DNA of 60,505 nt from Polysphondylium violaceum (Eukaryota; Evosea; Eumycetozoa; Dictyosteliales; Dictyosteliaceae): NCBI GenBank assembly GCA_000277445.1, contig AJWJ01000086.1, positions 1-60,505 of the forward strand. The letters are read 5' to 3'. The translations under genes were made by a program, and so were the position numbers. Positions within the stretch are counted from its first letter, which is position 1; each line of letters starts with the position of its first letter. This document shows positions 10,898-23,725 of the stretch, in pieces. Under the pieces are notes generated by a model that worked only from the letters and a program-made list of their open reading frames with translations, was not told the origin of the DNA and ran no database searches.

Positions 10898-12749
10898 ATG
10901 GATTACCAACATCACCAACATCATCATAATAGTAATAATAAGATTATCAATAGTAATGATGAAAACAATAAAATCATATCCTTGTATAGATCACAGAGAG
11001 CCATTATAATAAAAGTAGCTGTTATTGTAAAGTTGTCTATATGGATCTATGCGTTGATTGTGTCACAATTTTTAAACAACTTTGATTCATCAACGACATT
11101 GAAATCGGTAACGCCATACAGTAACAATAGTACAAACTACACTGCAACAGCATCTCTTGATTTTGCTTTACAAAAAGAGTATTTAACCAATCATAATAAT
11201 GAATCTGTACTTGTAGATACACTGATTAAAAGAGTGTTTGTCAAATGGGATAGTTTGTATTTCATTCGTATCGCCGAGCATAATTATGAATATGAACAAA
11301 ACCATGCATTCTTTCCTATGTTCCCCTTCTTGATGAATATGGGTGCAAAATGTAAGTTAAATCGTCATAGATAGACACAAATCGTCGTCGGACTAATACT
11401 GTAAAACTATAGGTATTCAAATGATACCAGGTATTCAATTATCATTTTCAGATTCTATTATTGTAGCTGGATTTTTAATAAGCAATGTATCTTTTGTATT
11501 GGGTGCAGTTCAGCTCCTAAAGCTTGGATACATTATATTTCATATACCCAAGATAGCATTCATTTCTGCCCTTTTATATTGCATCAATCCAGCTGGTGTC
11601 TTTACCACTGCGGTTTACACAGAGAATACATTTAATCTATTTATCTTTACGGGATTGATATACACCTATGGCGGCGATTTCCATTGGCAATCCAATAGTA
11701 GATCACTCCACATGCACAGTGATGAAATATCAACCGTTAGAAAAATAATCACCACAACTATTGGTGCCCTTTTCTTTTCATTGGCCACCTGCACAAGATC
11801 CAATGGTATATTGATGCCTGGATTTATTGTATTTAGATTCTACAGCAGTTACTTTATCGAAATCTTTAAACATCTATTCAAGTTTGCTGGATGGATATTA
11901 AGAGTAAAGAATACCACACCATCACCGCCAGCAGACCAATCAACAACAACTACCAATCATCAAACTAGATCAATTACCAACCTCCTTGGATGGAAAGAAT
12001 TGATTTTGTATCCCATTGTAATTGTATTACAGGTGACGATTGTGTTGGTACCCTATATAGCCTTCCAATTTTACGGATACTCAAGATACTGCGTCGGTGG
12101 CCAAGACATTGCCCCAGATGCCCACAAGAATGGTGTTTGGCCACGTCCCTGGTGCAACACCGAGGCCACCGGTGCATTGTTCCCCAATCTCTACTCATTT
12201 GTGCAAAACCATTACTGGAACCAAGGATTTTTTAACTATTACACCGTGCAGCAAATCCCCAATTTCCTGTTTGCCACGCCAATCGTCGTGATCTCTGTGT
12301 TTGCAGTGTACCGATATCTGTGCTACTTTATCCAAAACGGCAATCAAATGAAATACCTCTACAAACTACCACTAAACAACACCCTAAACACAGCCGACAC
12401 CTACAACAGCAATGCATATATGCTCTTTCCCACTGGCCAAAATAGCACACAATTGATATACTTTTACACACCATATCTCTTGCCATTTGTATTGTATCAT
12501 TTATTCCTCACACTGTTTTCCGTCTCTTTTATGCATGTGCAGGTCATTACCAGATTCTTTATGCACTCCCCCATCCTATTTTGGTTTTGCTCCATGTTTT
12601 TCCTAAAATACTCCAACAAGACCCCACCCCCCAACCCCGACCAACGCGAAAGTAGCAACAAGACGAAAAAGTATCTTATTCTCGCATATTTCCTATTCTA
12701 TAATATATTGGGCACTGTTTTATTTACCAACTTCTATCCATGGACTTGA
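10898..12749 (+). CDS. pigV: GPI mannosyltransferase 2 (PIG-V)
   Basis: Exons 10898-11351 and 11413-12749; 596 residues from the first in-frame ATG (MDYQHHQHHH). PIG-V adds the second mannose to the GPI precursor on the lumenal side of the ER, using dolichol-phosphate-mannose. The family hallmark is the lumenal acidic loop KWDSLYFIRIAEHNYEYEQNHAFFPMFPFL, followed by many hydrophobic helices, and the protein ends in NFYPWT, matching the usual NFLPWT-type C-terminus, so the 3' end is complete. The N-terminal His/Asn-rich tail is not conserved. The splice rebuilds a Cys codon (MGAKCIQMIPG). It is convergent with COQ10, with only 94 bp between stop codons. Confidence 0.9.
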
Positions 12750-12843
12750 GAGATCCAAGAGTAAATAAAAAACACATTTTCATCATACTGTTGTTAATTT
12801 ACATTTCCATATCTGGACAGTGGCACACCACACAGATACTTAT

Positions 12844-13812
12844 TTATTTATTATTGTTATACTTTTCTTCACATCTTTTATCAAAAGAGTCAATCATGAC
12901 ATCGAGAGACGAGGCAAAGAATTTGTCCATCACCATTGCATAGAATGAGGATTTGAATTGATATGTGAGTTCGCATTGGGTTTTACAGTGGATGCTGTTG
13001 GACGATGGGTCTCGGCTGGGCGAAAATGTCCATTTTGTTGTGAGAATATGAAAGAGATCGGAATTGATGGCCTTGGACTCCACATACTCTCCATTTTTAA
13101 ACGTGACTCTGCTGTTGTAGCTCTCTTTGATCGTGCCCTGACCCACTGTCAACTCTGCCTCAAACCACTCTTGATCGCTGTCACCTGGTTTGGGTGTTTT
13201 TGTAATTTTAGACTCTAAACAAAATGGAAGGAATTCTTCATATTCTTTTACATTTTTTACCACTTGATAAACTTGTTGGGGTGTAAACCTAGTATAGTAT
13301 ATGGGCGTGGGGGTGGGTGATATGGTGGGTGATGTGTGTTAATATATGTGGTGGCATTTTTGGATGGGTGGGGGTTGTGTGTCACAAAATGTAAAAAGTG
13401 AGTAGAGAAAAAAACCCAAAATCATATTGATGGAGATCAGGGGTATGTGTGTTTATAGAAAGACGCATAACAAGCAAACAAAGTTTTGTTGAATTGAATT
13501 TTAGGAAAGTTACCTTAACACTCTTGATATATTTTTTTTTACATTTTGTCCACCTTGTAAGTTGGGCGATTCGGTATCAGATGAGAAAAAGGATTTAAAA
13601 AATGTTCTTTTTTGAGGAGTAAAACTATAGTTTTGATTGTTGTTTGTAAATAGAGATGAGGTGTGATTGGTTTTATTTTTACTAGGACTGATGCTCCCAT
13701 TACTACTATTTATATTACAAATCGACGAGTAGAAACATACTTGATTGTGTATCGATAATTTGGGAGATTTTAATCTAGATGATAATGTAACGAGTTTATC
13801 GAATTTGATCAT
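12844..13812 (-). CDS. coq10: Mitochondrial coenzyme Q-binding protein COQ10
   Basis: Exons 13812-13514 and 13288-12844; 247 residues. The first about 100 residues are a basic, Ser/Asn-rich mitochondrial leader (SSRLKSPKLSIHNQVCFYSS). The rest is a START/polyketide-cyclase-like lipid-binding domain typical of COQ10: TPQQVYQVVKNVKEYEEFLPFC, then FEAELTVG, YNSRVTF, LTTKWTF and CELTYQFKSSFY. COQ10 binds ubiquinone and supports its delivery to or synthesis at the respiratory chain. The splice restores RVLRFTPQQVY across a 225-bp, GT-rich intron that is longer than most introns here. The C-terminal CEEKYNNNK is the natural end. Confidence 0.9.
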
Positions 13813-14103
13813 GCTGTCTTTTTTCGTTTATACAAATAGATAATAATAGAATGAATATGAATAAGTGTAATGAATAAGTGCAAATTGAACGTAATTAATG
13901 ATTAATCATTTCAACACAAATAAAATGCAAATAGTCTACTTCATGATTCGGTTTCTATTTTTTTTTTTTTCAATTTTTTTTCATTTTTTTTCTAAAAAAA
14001 AAGAACTTGTGGAAAGCCAAACAAGTTTTCATTTTCATTTATGAATAAAAACAGCAACGAGAACAACACACCATACAGAGATATTTAGATATAAAAATAG
14101 AAA

Positions 14104-14400
14104 ATGCAATCAAATATAATGATTAAAAGAGTGATGAGTCAATTTAGATTTAGATCAAATAATATTAGATTCTATTCAACTACAAACACTATACCAAATA
14201 ATATCAATAATCCAAAGGGATCGACAACCATCTCACAAGAGAATCAACAGATTATTAGAGAGCTTGAAGAGGAACAAGAAGAGGATTTTGATTTCTCGCC
14301 CTATGTAAACCCAGTCACTGGCGAGGTGGGTGGACCCAAAGGCCCTGAACCAACTCGTTACAATGATTGGGAGAGAGCTGGAAGAGTATCTGACTTCTAA
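14104..14400 (+). CDS. sdhaf4: Succinate dehydrogenase assembly factor 4 (SDHAF4/Sdh8)
   Basis: 98 residues, one exon. A basic amphipathic leader ([20 protein letters not shown]) is followed by the short DUF1674 domain with its hallmark end [35 protein letters not shown]4 binds the free flavinated SDHA subunit in the mitochondrial matrix and promotes its joining to SDHB. The protein ends directly after the conserved SDF, as in the family. Confidence 0.95.
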   Translation: MQSNIMIKRVMSQFRFRSNNIRFYSTTNTIPNNINNPKGSTTISQENQQIIRELEEEQEEDFDFSPYVNPVTGEVGGPKGPEPTRYNDWERAGRVSDF

Positions 14401-16148
14401 CTAGTAATAGTACATATCCTCTATAAATCTACTATCCATCTATATCATCTATATCTAGTGGATTATAGTAATCACTTTTCACCCACACGCACATATTTAG
14501 ACTATAACAATCATATCATACGATAAAGAAACACACACAATCAAGAGGTTTAGTGTGTACAAAAGAGGAAATAGTATAAACATATTCAACTAAACAGGCA
14601 GCACATTACCACACACTCCAACAACAACAACAACGATAGAAAGCACCACACCTAAAGAAGAAGCTTTGTGGGGTTATTTTATTTATATGGTGTGGGTGGT
14701 AAAGTTGGAATTTTCCATTTAAAAAAAAACTAAAATGTATGTGTTTAAAATTGGTGATAATAAAATGATCATCATATTATTCTCTCTCAGTATCAATAAC
14801 AAACTCAAAGTATGCTTTCTTTTTTTTTTCTTTCACATTCTCACTCTTACTCTCTCCAATATACCCACCACATCAATAACACACCCACCATTCAATTTCT
14901 AATTCTAGACACCAAACACCATTTTAGCCTATTGTGAACAAAACTTTTGTTTTTTTTGTTTGTGGTGTGTTGGTGATAGGGGGTTGATTAGATTAACACA
15001 CACACACACCCACTCTATTTATGAGTGTAATCTATTTTTATATGCATCTCAAACAGAGCAAAAAAAAGGGTCATCATTACTACCACCCCACAAATATTCT
15101 CACTTTTTTTTTTTCTTTTTAAATTTATTTTTTTTTGTTTTTTTTGTTTTTTTTTGTTTTTTGCAAATTTTAATATATTAATATAATTGTGTAAATTTAT
15201 GTAAATACATATATAAAAAGGTACATACACATAAACACTACCTACACACACCTCACTCTCTCTCACACACATATAAATATTTTTCACACACTCCCATCAC
15301 ATAATATTATCACTACAGAGTTGTTGTAGTAGTAGCAGCAGCAGATAGATACAACATTAACATCACACATCCCTCCGATTATATTTACTGTTTATTTGAT
15401 TGAAAAAGTAAGAAGATACATATTCACAACAATAGTAATATTAAAATATAGCGCCTGTCACTCTCTATCTCACACACCCAACCCTCATATACACATTTTT
15501 ATTTATTTCATTATTTAATTTTTTCAATTTCCTTTACACTTAATATAATACCACCACACTCCACATATAATATATTTTATATTATTATTTTTGTGTTTAT
15601 TTATATTTATAATAAATAGTAATAATAATAGAACTATATTTTCGGAAAGGTATATTTATTTTAAACTAAACTAAACCAAACCAAATCACAACCCTTTTTG
15701 TTTTTTTTTTTTTTTAAATTTTCACTTTTTGCAATCACATCAATCATTCTGCACAGAGTGCATAATCCTTGTTGGGTTTTTAATTTTTTTAAACTCCATC
15801 ACTTTTCTTTATATCATACAAATCACGTTGTTCATCAAATTTTAGAAAAGATAATAATTATCATATTCTTTTCTTTATTCCTATTTTCATTCTCTCTTTT
15901 TACATCAACCCACAGACACACACTCACACACACAGTACAACACCACACAACTGTATACACTTTATATTAATATTATTTTTTTAATTTCAACCTTTTTTCT
16001 ATCCAATTTTTTTAGAAAAAAAGACATTTGACAACATATTTATTTATTTTATTTTATTTTTCTCTCTCTATTATTTATTTAATTACACATTAGTAGTAGT
16101 TGGAAAAATCATACATTTAATTATCGCACACAAATTTTAATTGTGATT
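14401..16148. other. Long gene-free region, CA- and T-rich
   Basis: 1.75 kb without a coding region. It has many CACACA-type stretches (for example an (AC) run at 14997-15010), pyrimidine-rich tracts, T runs at 15104-15165 and a TAG/CAG repeat at 15327-15342. It is the upstream region of the MATH protein gene and unusually long for this window. It may hold a long 5' UTR or regulatory DNA; no RNA gene is recognised. Confidence 0.4.
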
Positions 16149-19100
16149 ATGAATATCATCACTAGCACTTCTATTTCCAGTCATAATAATACCAACAACA
16201 ACAACAATATTAATGAGAATATACTAAATAATGGTGATAACCAGCAAGATCAAGAGATAATTAATAATAGTAACAACAACAACCATACAAATAATAGCCA
16301 ATTAAATCAAATTTTAGAGAATTTAATTATAAATGAAAATATGAATGACCAACCACCCCAAATCCAACCTTCTTTGGTAAACGCCACTGAAAATAATAAT
16401 GTAAATAGTGTAAATAATCAACCCCCCCAACAACCACAACAATTAGATAATGCTGGCAGTAGCAATAGTCCCAGTTCCAGCAGTAATGTAAATAGTACAA
16501 ATGTATCTCTACCCTCCACTTCAACAGATGAAAAAGAAAAAGGTGTTTGGGTTGTAGAAATTCCAAACTTTTCAACATATAAAGAAAGCTTCTATACTCC
16601 TATATTTAAACTTTGTGATTCCAACTGGTATGTTATTTTATTAATGTTTATAGAAATAGAGAGAAAACAATATCTAACAAATATTATCATAATATAGGAG
16701 ATTATTAATTTTCCCAGAAGGAAACAATAGTCCAGGAAATATTTCAATATTTTTAGATTACTATGACATTGGTGTGAATCCAATGTTTCAAAAAGAAGCA
16801 ACATTAACCCTTACCTTGATCAATCAATTTGATGAAGGTAAAAATGTTAAAAAAAGTAATTATCTGACTCTATATTTATTATAATATCTTCTCTCTATAT
16901 ACTAATATTAATAATAATATTACTATAGCATCAAATCATAATTTTTCATTTAAAGGTGTAAACTGGGGATTTATCAGTTTTTTAAATCTATCTATACTTT
17001 TAAATGCAAACAGTGGTTATTTGGTCGCCGATAAATTGAAAATCAAAGTTGAAATTCAATCACCAAAAACCAAAGATCTTTCAGATCCAAATGAAATTAA
17101 ACCATATGGTAAATTTTCTTATCAACTCACAAACTTTTCACATCATTTTGAAAACTTTTACTCTCCAACCTTTTATGTATGTGGATCAAATTGGAGAATT
17201 TATATATTTCCCAATGGATATTCGTCACCCAATTATTTTTCAGTATATTTAGATTTGTTGGATGTAAAGTTTAAACCATTGATGGTAAAGCATTTGTTTT
17301 TTGCTATAGAAATTGTAAATCAAAAGAATCCAGAAAAGAATCTAAAGAAATGGGTAGATCATATATATGACGACAAGAATATGAATTTTGGTTTTCCAAA
17401 ATTTGTACTTCTCACTACTCTTTTAAATCAAGATCTAGGTTATATAGTTGATGATACCATTATAATTAATATTGAATTTACTGTTATGTCTACAAACTTT
17501 TTAGAACCATCTTTAAAGTAATTATTATTATTATTATTATCTTTATCATCATTTTTATATTAACATAATGATTTAATAATAGTTTTGAAATTGAATCAAG
17601 CTTGGCAAAGAATCCAGATTGTGGAAGTTTTACTTTTTATGCTAAAAAACAACCAAATATAGATTTAATATTTTCACCAACATTCCAAATTGCAGGTTGT
17701 TTATGGCAATTGGTTAGTTATCCATTAGAGAATTTAACAGAATATTTTTCGATATATCTAGATTTAGTGGATATTAAAACAAAACCACTACTCAGGAAGC
17801 ATATATCTTTTGCTATAGAAATTGTAAATCAAGATAATCCAGCAAAGAATTTTAAAAAATGTATTTATCTCTATTTCTCTTTCTCTCTCACAGCATTATA
17901 CTAACATAATAATTAACAATTTAGATATTAGTAATATATATTCTTATAATTCATTTAGTTGGTTATTCCAAAAATTTATGAAAATATCAACCCTCTTTAA
18001 GCCAGATGGTGGTTTTTGTAAGAATGGAAAGATTCATATAAATGTAGAATTAATAGTTATAGCCTCAGATTTCCTTAGACCTATACCATTTAATAAGGCA
18101 GTGCTTTTATCATCCACCACACCAAATTCAACTACAAACAATAATAGTTCAGCATCAACAAATAACTCTGCACTCAGTAGAATTGATCATACTAGAGCAC
18201 TGGGCGAAAATAGTAATGGTAGCAGTGGATTAGGTGAAGTGGATTGTAATCCATTTTCTGATAGCAGTAATAGTAGTAATAGTAGTAGTGATACTCATCA
18301 ATTAGAAGAAGTATCTGGTAATTTCCATTACAATATTGAAAAGTTTAGTACATTGGATAAAAACTTTTATTCTCCAGTTTTCAATCTTTACAATACTGAT
18401 TGGAGATTTTATATATTCCCCAAAGGAAATAGTGCCGCTGGTTTCTTTTCTCTTTATCTCGATTATGTTGATCCAAAAACAAAACCAAAAATTAGACAAT
18501 ATATTTGTTTTATTTTAGAAGTTGTTAATAAGGATCCAAAAAAATCTGAAAAGAAATGTAAGTAATTTAATTCAATGAAAAAGAATAATAAGAATTCTTG
18601 ACTAATAATTTGCTTGTTTTATAGACTCTTTCCATACATTTTGTTATAGTAGTGTGAATTGGGGATTCAAAAAGTTTTTGCCTTTGGAATCTATCAAAAA
18701 AGAAGAAGGTGGATTTTTAGATAATGACACCCTCACTGTCAAGGTAACAATATATTTCCTCTCTCAAAATATATTGGATACCAATCAGTAAGTTTTATAT
18801 CTATAACATATATAAATTCTTGTAGGATTACATTACTAATCAATACTATTTGTTTTAATAATTATAGTTTATTAAGCTATTCTCATGAAACCTCAAAACA
18901 TATTCAATTATATAGTAAACATATTGTAGCAGAAGATGAGAATGCAGCAAATGAAAAGTTAAAGAAACAAAAATCTGATGAAGAAACATTTTATTATCAC
19001 ACAATCAAACTCACGTTGGATCATGATTTTGAGAAATCTGGATCATTTGATTTAATTGATTTCACTAGACATTTCCCAATCAAAGTTAGAAAACTATCAA

Positions 19101-20103
19101 CTTTATTGGAGCTTAAACTCCAAATCCAAATGATTTTTGGTATTTCTTTTGAAAGACAAAGAATTTGGTTCTGGGATCCTGCTCCAAACAAAGCCTCTAG
19201 AGTGACTAGATGTCCACTTTTATTAGATGATGAAGATATTTGTATGTTTATTTCAGACGATAAATATGTTTTTGTTTGCCATATACTAACATTTATTTAT
19301 GCATATATTTAGTTACTCAATATTTGAATAATAGTTCGAATCAACAAAATTTAGAAATGAGATTCCATTTAGAAGTTTCAAATTTACCAAATCCTAACGA
19401 AAAGAATCTCTTTTTTGATCCAATCAACTCTGAATCGGTGTTTGTTTTCTTTAAATACTATGATCCATATAAGAAACAAATCAAATTTATGACAACCAAG
19501 ATTTGCCAATCAAACACACCCATTGCCTATTTCATACCATTCTTGAACCAAAAATTGGGATGTATGCCAAATGATCCCTTACTATTGTTTGGCGAAGATT
19601 CACTCAATGTTGTCTATTGTTTGGATCCACATCGTACTCTTAAATACTATGAAATCTCTAATGGTTCAATGATTATTTGTCAACGTTGTCTATCAATTAG
19701 AGAAAATGTTGCATTCCCATATCTCACCGACTACTTTAATTTCATTTACAACAAGGTTGCCATCTCTTTCAAAATCATAAACTACAAGAATATCAATTCA
19801 CAAACAGATTTAATATTCAAAATGGAGGTACTCAAAGGCATGAAACTAAAGGAAATCATAAGAAGAGTTGCAGAAGTGATTCAAACTTTTCCACAAAACA
19901 TCAATCTCTACTCATTGTCCAACAGTGAATCCTCTAGAGATATAAAGATGATTAATCCTGCAAACATGGGCGAAAAGTCTGTCTATGATACTCTTCTATC
20001 CCAACAACGAAAGATTGATTTAATTCTTATTGAAGTCAAAGAAACTATTCTTCCAATCCATTTCCTCTCTTGGCTTGATAAATCAAAAGTGATTCCATTA
20101 TAA
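16149..20103 (+). CDS. Four-MATH protein with USP7-type UBL domains and no protease domain
   Basis: Eight exons: 16149-16627, 16698-16855, 16929-17517, 17583-17860, 17925-18557, 18625-18787, 18868-19241 and 19313-20103; 1154 residues. After an Asn/Ser-rich 130-residue head come four MATH/TRAF-like domains (about 136-265, 271-408, 415-560 and 633-775). Each shows the FSP-xF...W-(R/Q)...(F/Y)P core, and the USP7 WGF element appears as NWGF in domains 1 and 4. From about 810 to the end the protein matches the ICP0-binding, ubiquitin-like region of USP7/HAUSP: KLTLDHDFEKSGSFDLIDF, RIWFWDP, then FVFFKYYDPYKKQIKF. USP7 and plant UBP12/13 have a peptidase C19 domain between MATH and UBL parts; no Cys box or His box is present here. 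It is probably a substrate or partner scaffold, not a deubiquitinase. The next gene downstream is an E2. Confidence 0.85.
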
Positions 20104-20542
20104 ATGTGTTCACTCTCAAATATGTACAGCATTCAAGCAAGAAAAATAAGAAAAAAAAAAAAAAACCAACACAAGTACTACTAGTAGATCTTTCTTTATC
20201 TTTGTTTTGGTGTGATGAGTAAAATATGATGGTGGTAGTGATAGATAACAGCATATCATCATCATCATTATCATAATCATCATAAATATATATTGAACTC
20301 TATAAAAACAACAAATAATAATAATAAAATGATCATCATATATATATTTTATAACAAAATAAAAGCAATCAAATTCAAAGATTCATTGTTCGAATTGATT
20401 TCTCATTTTTTTTTTTTATAAAAATTAATTTATTTAATTTTTAAATTTTTTTTCTATTTTATTTGATTGCTATTTTTTGAGGGGTGAGGTTGTGATCATT
20501 TATATTTATATATTCATTACTATTTATTGATAATAGTAAATA
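20104..20542. other. Spacer between the two ubiquitin-system genes
   Basis: 439 bp of AT-rich DNA with ATC/TCATCA repeats and A/T runs. It carries the 3' end of the MATH protein gene and the promoter of the E2 gene. Nothing specific is recognised. Confidence 0.4.
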
Positions 20543-23538
20543 ATGGCAGGAAATTTAGAAAGAGTATTTGAAAAATGGCAAACATCCCAAGCAGATCCAT
20601 ATGAGTTTGTTTGGCTTCAATCAACAAAAAATTCAATAGATCTATTGTTTAAGGGTCATGAAATTACTATCACTTTTCCTTTGGACATTAATAATATTGA
20701 TGAATTTGTATATATCTCTCCCTATATATCTATAGATATATTTGTTATCACTTGTCTATTTAAATACTAATATATTTTATATATTAGGTATTTTCATGTA
20801 GAGAAAAGACTGTAAACAATTGGATTGTTGAATTAAATAAGGAAATTAAACAAAGCCCACCTTCAGATTTTAATGATGTCTTGTCATTGGCTGTAAAAAT
20901 CTATCAAAGAGTATGTTTATCTGTTTATTGTTGTTTGTTAGTATCTAAAACTAATGTTTTATTTGTGTAGAAAAAGATTAAACTTTCAAATGAAAAAGAT
21001 GATAGTGAAACTCAAGAAGGAGAAGAGGAGGAGGATGAGGATGATAGCAATGTTGATGAGGATGAAGAGGATGAAGAGGATGATTATGGAGACGATGATG
21101 ATGATGATCACCACGATGATGAAGGTTTCCAAGAAGCGTGAGTATTACTATTAATGATAATAGTGTATAGACTGATTATTAATATAGCAACCAACCAACT
21201 CTATAGATTACAATCATTAAAATTAAAAAAGATTTGGGCACAAAAAGATTTAGAAATTAGATCACAATTGGGTGAAAAGAAAAAGGTATTAAAGGTGAAA
21301 TCTATCTTTAGTAGTGATGCTGCATTCTCTATTTTGACAAATGATTTGTTTAAGATCATGCAAAACACCCAAGAGTTTGGATTCTCTGCAGAGCCTTTAG
21401 ATGATAATATTTATTTTTGGAAAGTTAAATTATTTGGATTTGATAAAGAGTCTAAAATATACTCTCATCTTCAAGAAATTCAAAGAGAATATGGTTATGT
21501 AAGTAATAAATGACATATATAGATATAAAATAATGTGATGAATATATTAATATGAATATTGATATAATTCACTCACAACAGGATTATATAGAAATTCATG
21601 TTATGTTTACACCAGATTTATATCCATTCTATCCACCTACTGTTAGAGTGATTCGTCCTAGACTTCAAGGCTTTCTTTTAGGAAGAGTAAGTTTGTAAAT
21701 GATATCTTTGAAAAGAACAAATATATTAATATATTTTTATTCAAATAGATTTCCCATATCGAGATATTAGAATTAGAGAATTGGAATCCTAGTAAGTAAT
21801 GAATAGATTTATTCATATAAGAATATAATATTAAATTAATTAATTCTAATTTTTATTTTTATTTTAAATGCATATATCATCAGTTAACGATATGAAATTT
21901 GTATTGGATCATTTAAAACAAATGATTCAAACCCACGGTCTTTTAGATGTGAATAATCCAATGAATGCACTGACTTATAACAAAGGTTCATATTCTAGTT
22001 TAGAACATCTTTTATTAAGATTGGAAATATTGAGCAACATTGCACCAAGAGCCAATTTGAAATATGGCATTCCATCCACTTTTGTCAAATTAAAGGGTGA
22101 CAATAAAGTCAAGGAAGGGGATTCCCAAGCTTGGGCAAAAGGAACAGGTTATGGTAGAGGCAGTGATACAAAGGGTTGGAATGTAAATGCTTTTCTTGCC
22201 GCCCAAAAAGAAAGAGATGAAGAAATTGTTGCATTGATTAAATCAATTGAAAATGAAGTTAGAAATGCCTCTATACCATTTGATGTGTTGGAAGAATCTT
22301 GTTTGGTTCCATTTTTTGATTCTTATTATAGAGATGTCTCTCTTTTAGATATTGAAAGACATGTTGAATTATGGGATGCTTTGATGAAGCTAACCGATTC
22401 TCTCTTGGATATGGAAAATTATTTACCATTATTTGCTCATCTTGAATTTCAAGTAAATATTTATTTATCAATCAGTATTATTACATGATCATTGATTGTT
22501 CTAACATTATTTTTGTCACTACTATAGGATAAATCATTATCAGATTTATTTAAAGATTTATCATTCCAATGTAATTTAATTTTAAAACAAATTGATACCA
22601 AAGAAAAACAAGAGGGATATGGACAAATTGTAGATATTTATCAGAAAATTGATCGTGTTGGAAAAAAGATGGAATCCAAACTTCAAATACTCAAAGAGGA
22701 AATTAAAAAACTGGATGACATGAGAAAGAAGACTCAAACTACTAGTATTAGTAGCACTGATTGTCAAGCAATGTATCTATCAAAACTTAGACCATTGATT
22801 TTTGATACATATACCTCTACCAAAGCAGAAGCCAAGGGCATGCCTTCTCAACAATCTAGAACTCTTAGAATAGCTCAAGAACAAAGCTCATTGATCAAAT
22901 CACTTCCATTGACTTTTGATTCATCTGTATTTGTCAGAGTTCATGAACAAAATATTGATATTATGAAGGTATTGATCACAGGTCCCTCTGACACCCCCTA
23001 CAGTGCCGGCTGTTTTGTTTTCAAGGTCACATTCCCAGCAAACTATCCCTTTGCACCACCAAGTGTTATTTTGGAAACAACAGGTCATGGTTCTGTTAGA
23101 TTCAATCCCAATCTATACAATAATGGCAAGGTATGTTTGTCTCTATTGGGTACATGGAGTGGAGGCGCCGGTGAAACATGGAATCCAAGCACATCCACTC
23201 TCTTGCAAGTACTTGTATCAATCCAATCTTTGATCTTGGTACCAGAACCCTACTTTAATGAACCAGGTTATGAATCTCAAATGTCAACACCAACTGGTAA
23301 GGCATCGTCTAAAAAGTACACTGAAGGCATTAGAGAGTCTATGGTTGAGTGGGCAATGATTGATATGATGAAAAATCCTCCAAAAGAGTTTGAAGACGTT
23401 GTCAAACTTCATTTCTTTTATCAAAAAGATAAAATCAAAGCTCAACTCAACAAATGGGTCGATGAAAATTCAAGCTCGAGTAAATTATTAAAACTTTTAA
23501 GCAGAGTTCAAACTGAAATGGATTCAATTAAACTTTAA
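20543..23538 (+). CDS. Tandem-UBC ubiquitin-conjugating enzyme, UBE2O/BIRC6-like
   Basis: Eight exons: 20543-20707, 20788-20910, 20971-21137, 21207-21498, 21582-21686, 21749-21791, 21884-22452 and 22528-23538; 824 residues. An Asp/Glu-rich linker lies near 105-150. A first UBC fold (about 180-310) has FWKVKLFG, YIEIHVMFTPDLYPFYPPTV and RVIRPRLQG, but the active-site stretch is replaced by GRISHIEILELENWNP with no Cys, so it is a pseudo-E2. A coiled middle part follows. The C-terminal UBC (about 590-770) is of the large BIRC6/UBE2O class: FKVTFPANYPFAPPSV, RFNPNLYNNGKVCLSLLGTW with active Cys691, then ILVPEPYFNEPGYE. Such E2s often act as E2/E3 hybrids. The target is unknown. It follows the MATH-UBL gene on the same strand, 439 bp away. 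Confidence 0.88.
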
Positions 23539-23725
23539 ACTAGCAGCCAACAACCATTAACATAAACATATATGCTTTTAATTTTGTAAAATAAATCAAC
23601 ATTATTTATGGTATGATCATAAAAAAAAATAATATTACACTCCTAAGATTCCCTTTCATCATCACATCATCAGCTCAGATTGAGTGTGATTTTTAACTTT
23701 TAAAGTGCTTCATCAATAGGAAAGA
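23539..23725. other. 3' flank of the E2 gene
   Basis: Short AT-rich stretch before the decayed region. No feature is recognised. Confidence 0.3.

Noticed and set aside
12740-13218. Plus-strand frames between PIG-V and COQ10
   Set aside because: They run opposite the COQ10 START domain; PIG-V already ends at its conserved NFYPWT.
15000-15290. Open frames in the CA/T-rich spacer
   Set aside because: Low-complexity translations (Phe/Lys/His runs), with no sign of coding selection.
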